This document shows positions 6,781-7,078 of a stretch of 7,078 bases of DNA, piece after piece. This stretch comes from T1Sed10-7 sp041686695 (GTDB taxonomy: Bacteria > Actinomycetota > Nitriliruptoria > Nitriliruptorales > Nitriliruptoraceae): assembly GCA_041686695.1 (NCBI GenBank), contig JAWLDJ010000115.1:1-7078 (forward strand), given 5' to 3'. Below the pieces are notes generated by a model, which saw only the letters and a list, made by a program, of their open reading frames with translations, was not told where the DNA came from and searched no databases. Both the position numbers and the translations under genes were made by a program. How positions within the stretch are numbered: the stretch's first letter is position 1; every line of letters starts with the position of its first letter.

Positions 6781-6998
6781 GCACGTCATCGATCGTCATC
6801 AGCGCGCCGTCATGGCCCCTGCGCCGATCGTGATCGGCAGAAAGGGGCTCGGTGCCAGCGTGACATTGCCCCGGCGTGACGGTCGGCGACGGCGCGATAG
6901 ACGGTGCCGGTGCGGTCCCAACAGGGGCAGACCCAACGACCACCGCGATCGTCGCTGGCATCCCAGCCAAGGCGCGGAAAGCGCGTGACGGCAACGCG

Positions 6999-7078
6999 CA
7001 GGCGTTATCCACGATCAGCCTGCGAGGCTGGTCCTTCGAGGGCGGCCCTCGCCGCGAGGATGCGAGGATCCGCATGAC
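6999..7078. other. Right-edge region with hairpin and 8-bp tandem repeat, no clear gene
   Basis: A hairpin CGAGGG-CGG-CCCTCG occupies 7037-7051, and GCGAGGAT is directly repeated at 7054-7061 and 7062-7069. The related TGCGAGG also occurs at 7021-7027. The + frame of the decayed acetyltransferase stays open to the window end but has lost family resemblance. A - strand frame from the edge to a TAA at 7005-7007 could be the tail of another gene; its third-position GC is weak compared with the real genes here. Confidence 0.3.

Larger units (their letters stand above)
6661..6998 (+). pseudogene. Decayed hexapeptide-repeat acetyltransferase (maltose O-acetyltransferase-like), internally inverted
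   Basis: Remnant of a left-handed beta-helix acyltransferase of the Maa/LacA type, which in working form moves acetyl from acetyl-CoA to a sugar hydroxyl. The 3' half reads on the + strand: EHVIDRHQRAVM and PAPIVIGR (6779-6841), GASVTLP (6851-6871), then PGVTVGDGAI (frame from 6870 after skipping one C of CCCC at 6869-6872), and IVAGIPAK (6948-6971). The middle part lies on the opposite strand: ILGNSVLINTGC and TIGDGTLIG (about 6771 down to 6686), followed by a stop. Flipping 6661-6780 back joins them as TLTTLEHVIDRHQRAVM, the expected family sequence including the likely catalytic His. Two frameshifts remain: about 4 nt missing after LIG and the extra C. A Trp-containing stretch after GR is also shortened. 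A decayed N-terminus (PPSSPTGR, 6633-6656) is possible. Not functional as it stands. Confidence 0.7.

Noticed and set aside
6671..7075. A 134-codon - strand gene at the right edge
   Set aside because: Only its last 35 or so codons resemble a protein family, and these are the inverted acetyltransferase piece. The rest is antisense to the + strand half of the same pseudogene.
7005..7076. 3' end of a further - strand gene (DPRILAARAALEG...)
   Set aside because: Only 23 codons are visible, third-position GC is weak, and there is no family resemblance; it cannot be supported without sequence beyond the window.

Overview
This GC-rich window has the codon style of a high-GC actinobacterium: G or C at nearly every third codon position in the four main genes, GTG starts, and a large LuxR-type ATPase regulator. 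I cannot name the genus. No phage or insertion-sequence gene is visible.

Left part (1-2577, + strand): a large LAL-type transcriptional regulator, with an N-terminal AAA/NTPase domain and a C-terminal LuxR helix-turn-helix. Its reading frame is open from base 1, so its start lies just outside the window. It converges with the next operon. The two stop codons are 9 nt apart and share one 8-bp hairpin (2564-2586), probably a bidirectional terminator.

Middle (2587-6417, - strand): a compact three-gene operon, read right to left. It encodes (a) a 598-aa patatin-like phospholipase/esterase of the bacterial NTE type with a degenerate N-terminal cyclic-nucleotide-binding (cNMP) domain; (b) a 347-aa FtsX/DevC-type ABC permease that overlaps (a) by 23 nt; (c) a MacB/LolD/DevA-type ABC ATPase that overlaps (b) by 4 nt (ATGA) and carries a well-preserved C-terminal cNMP domain. 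A lipid hydrolase and a membrane-component exporter, both attached to CRP-type sensor folds, suggest ligand-controlled lipid handling at the membrane. This is the most interesting system here, and its function is inference.

Right part (6418-7078): no intact gene. Upstream of the operon there is a triplet of TTGCGTG boxes at exact 21-bp spacing (6552-6601), a possible operator. Beyond it lies a decayed hexapeptide-repeat (maltose O-acetyltransferase-like) acetyltransferase gene. Its central part (about 6661-6780) is inverted relative to its 3' half. Turning that piece back on paper restores the family motif order across the junction, leaving two frameshifts.
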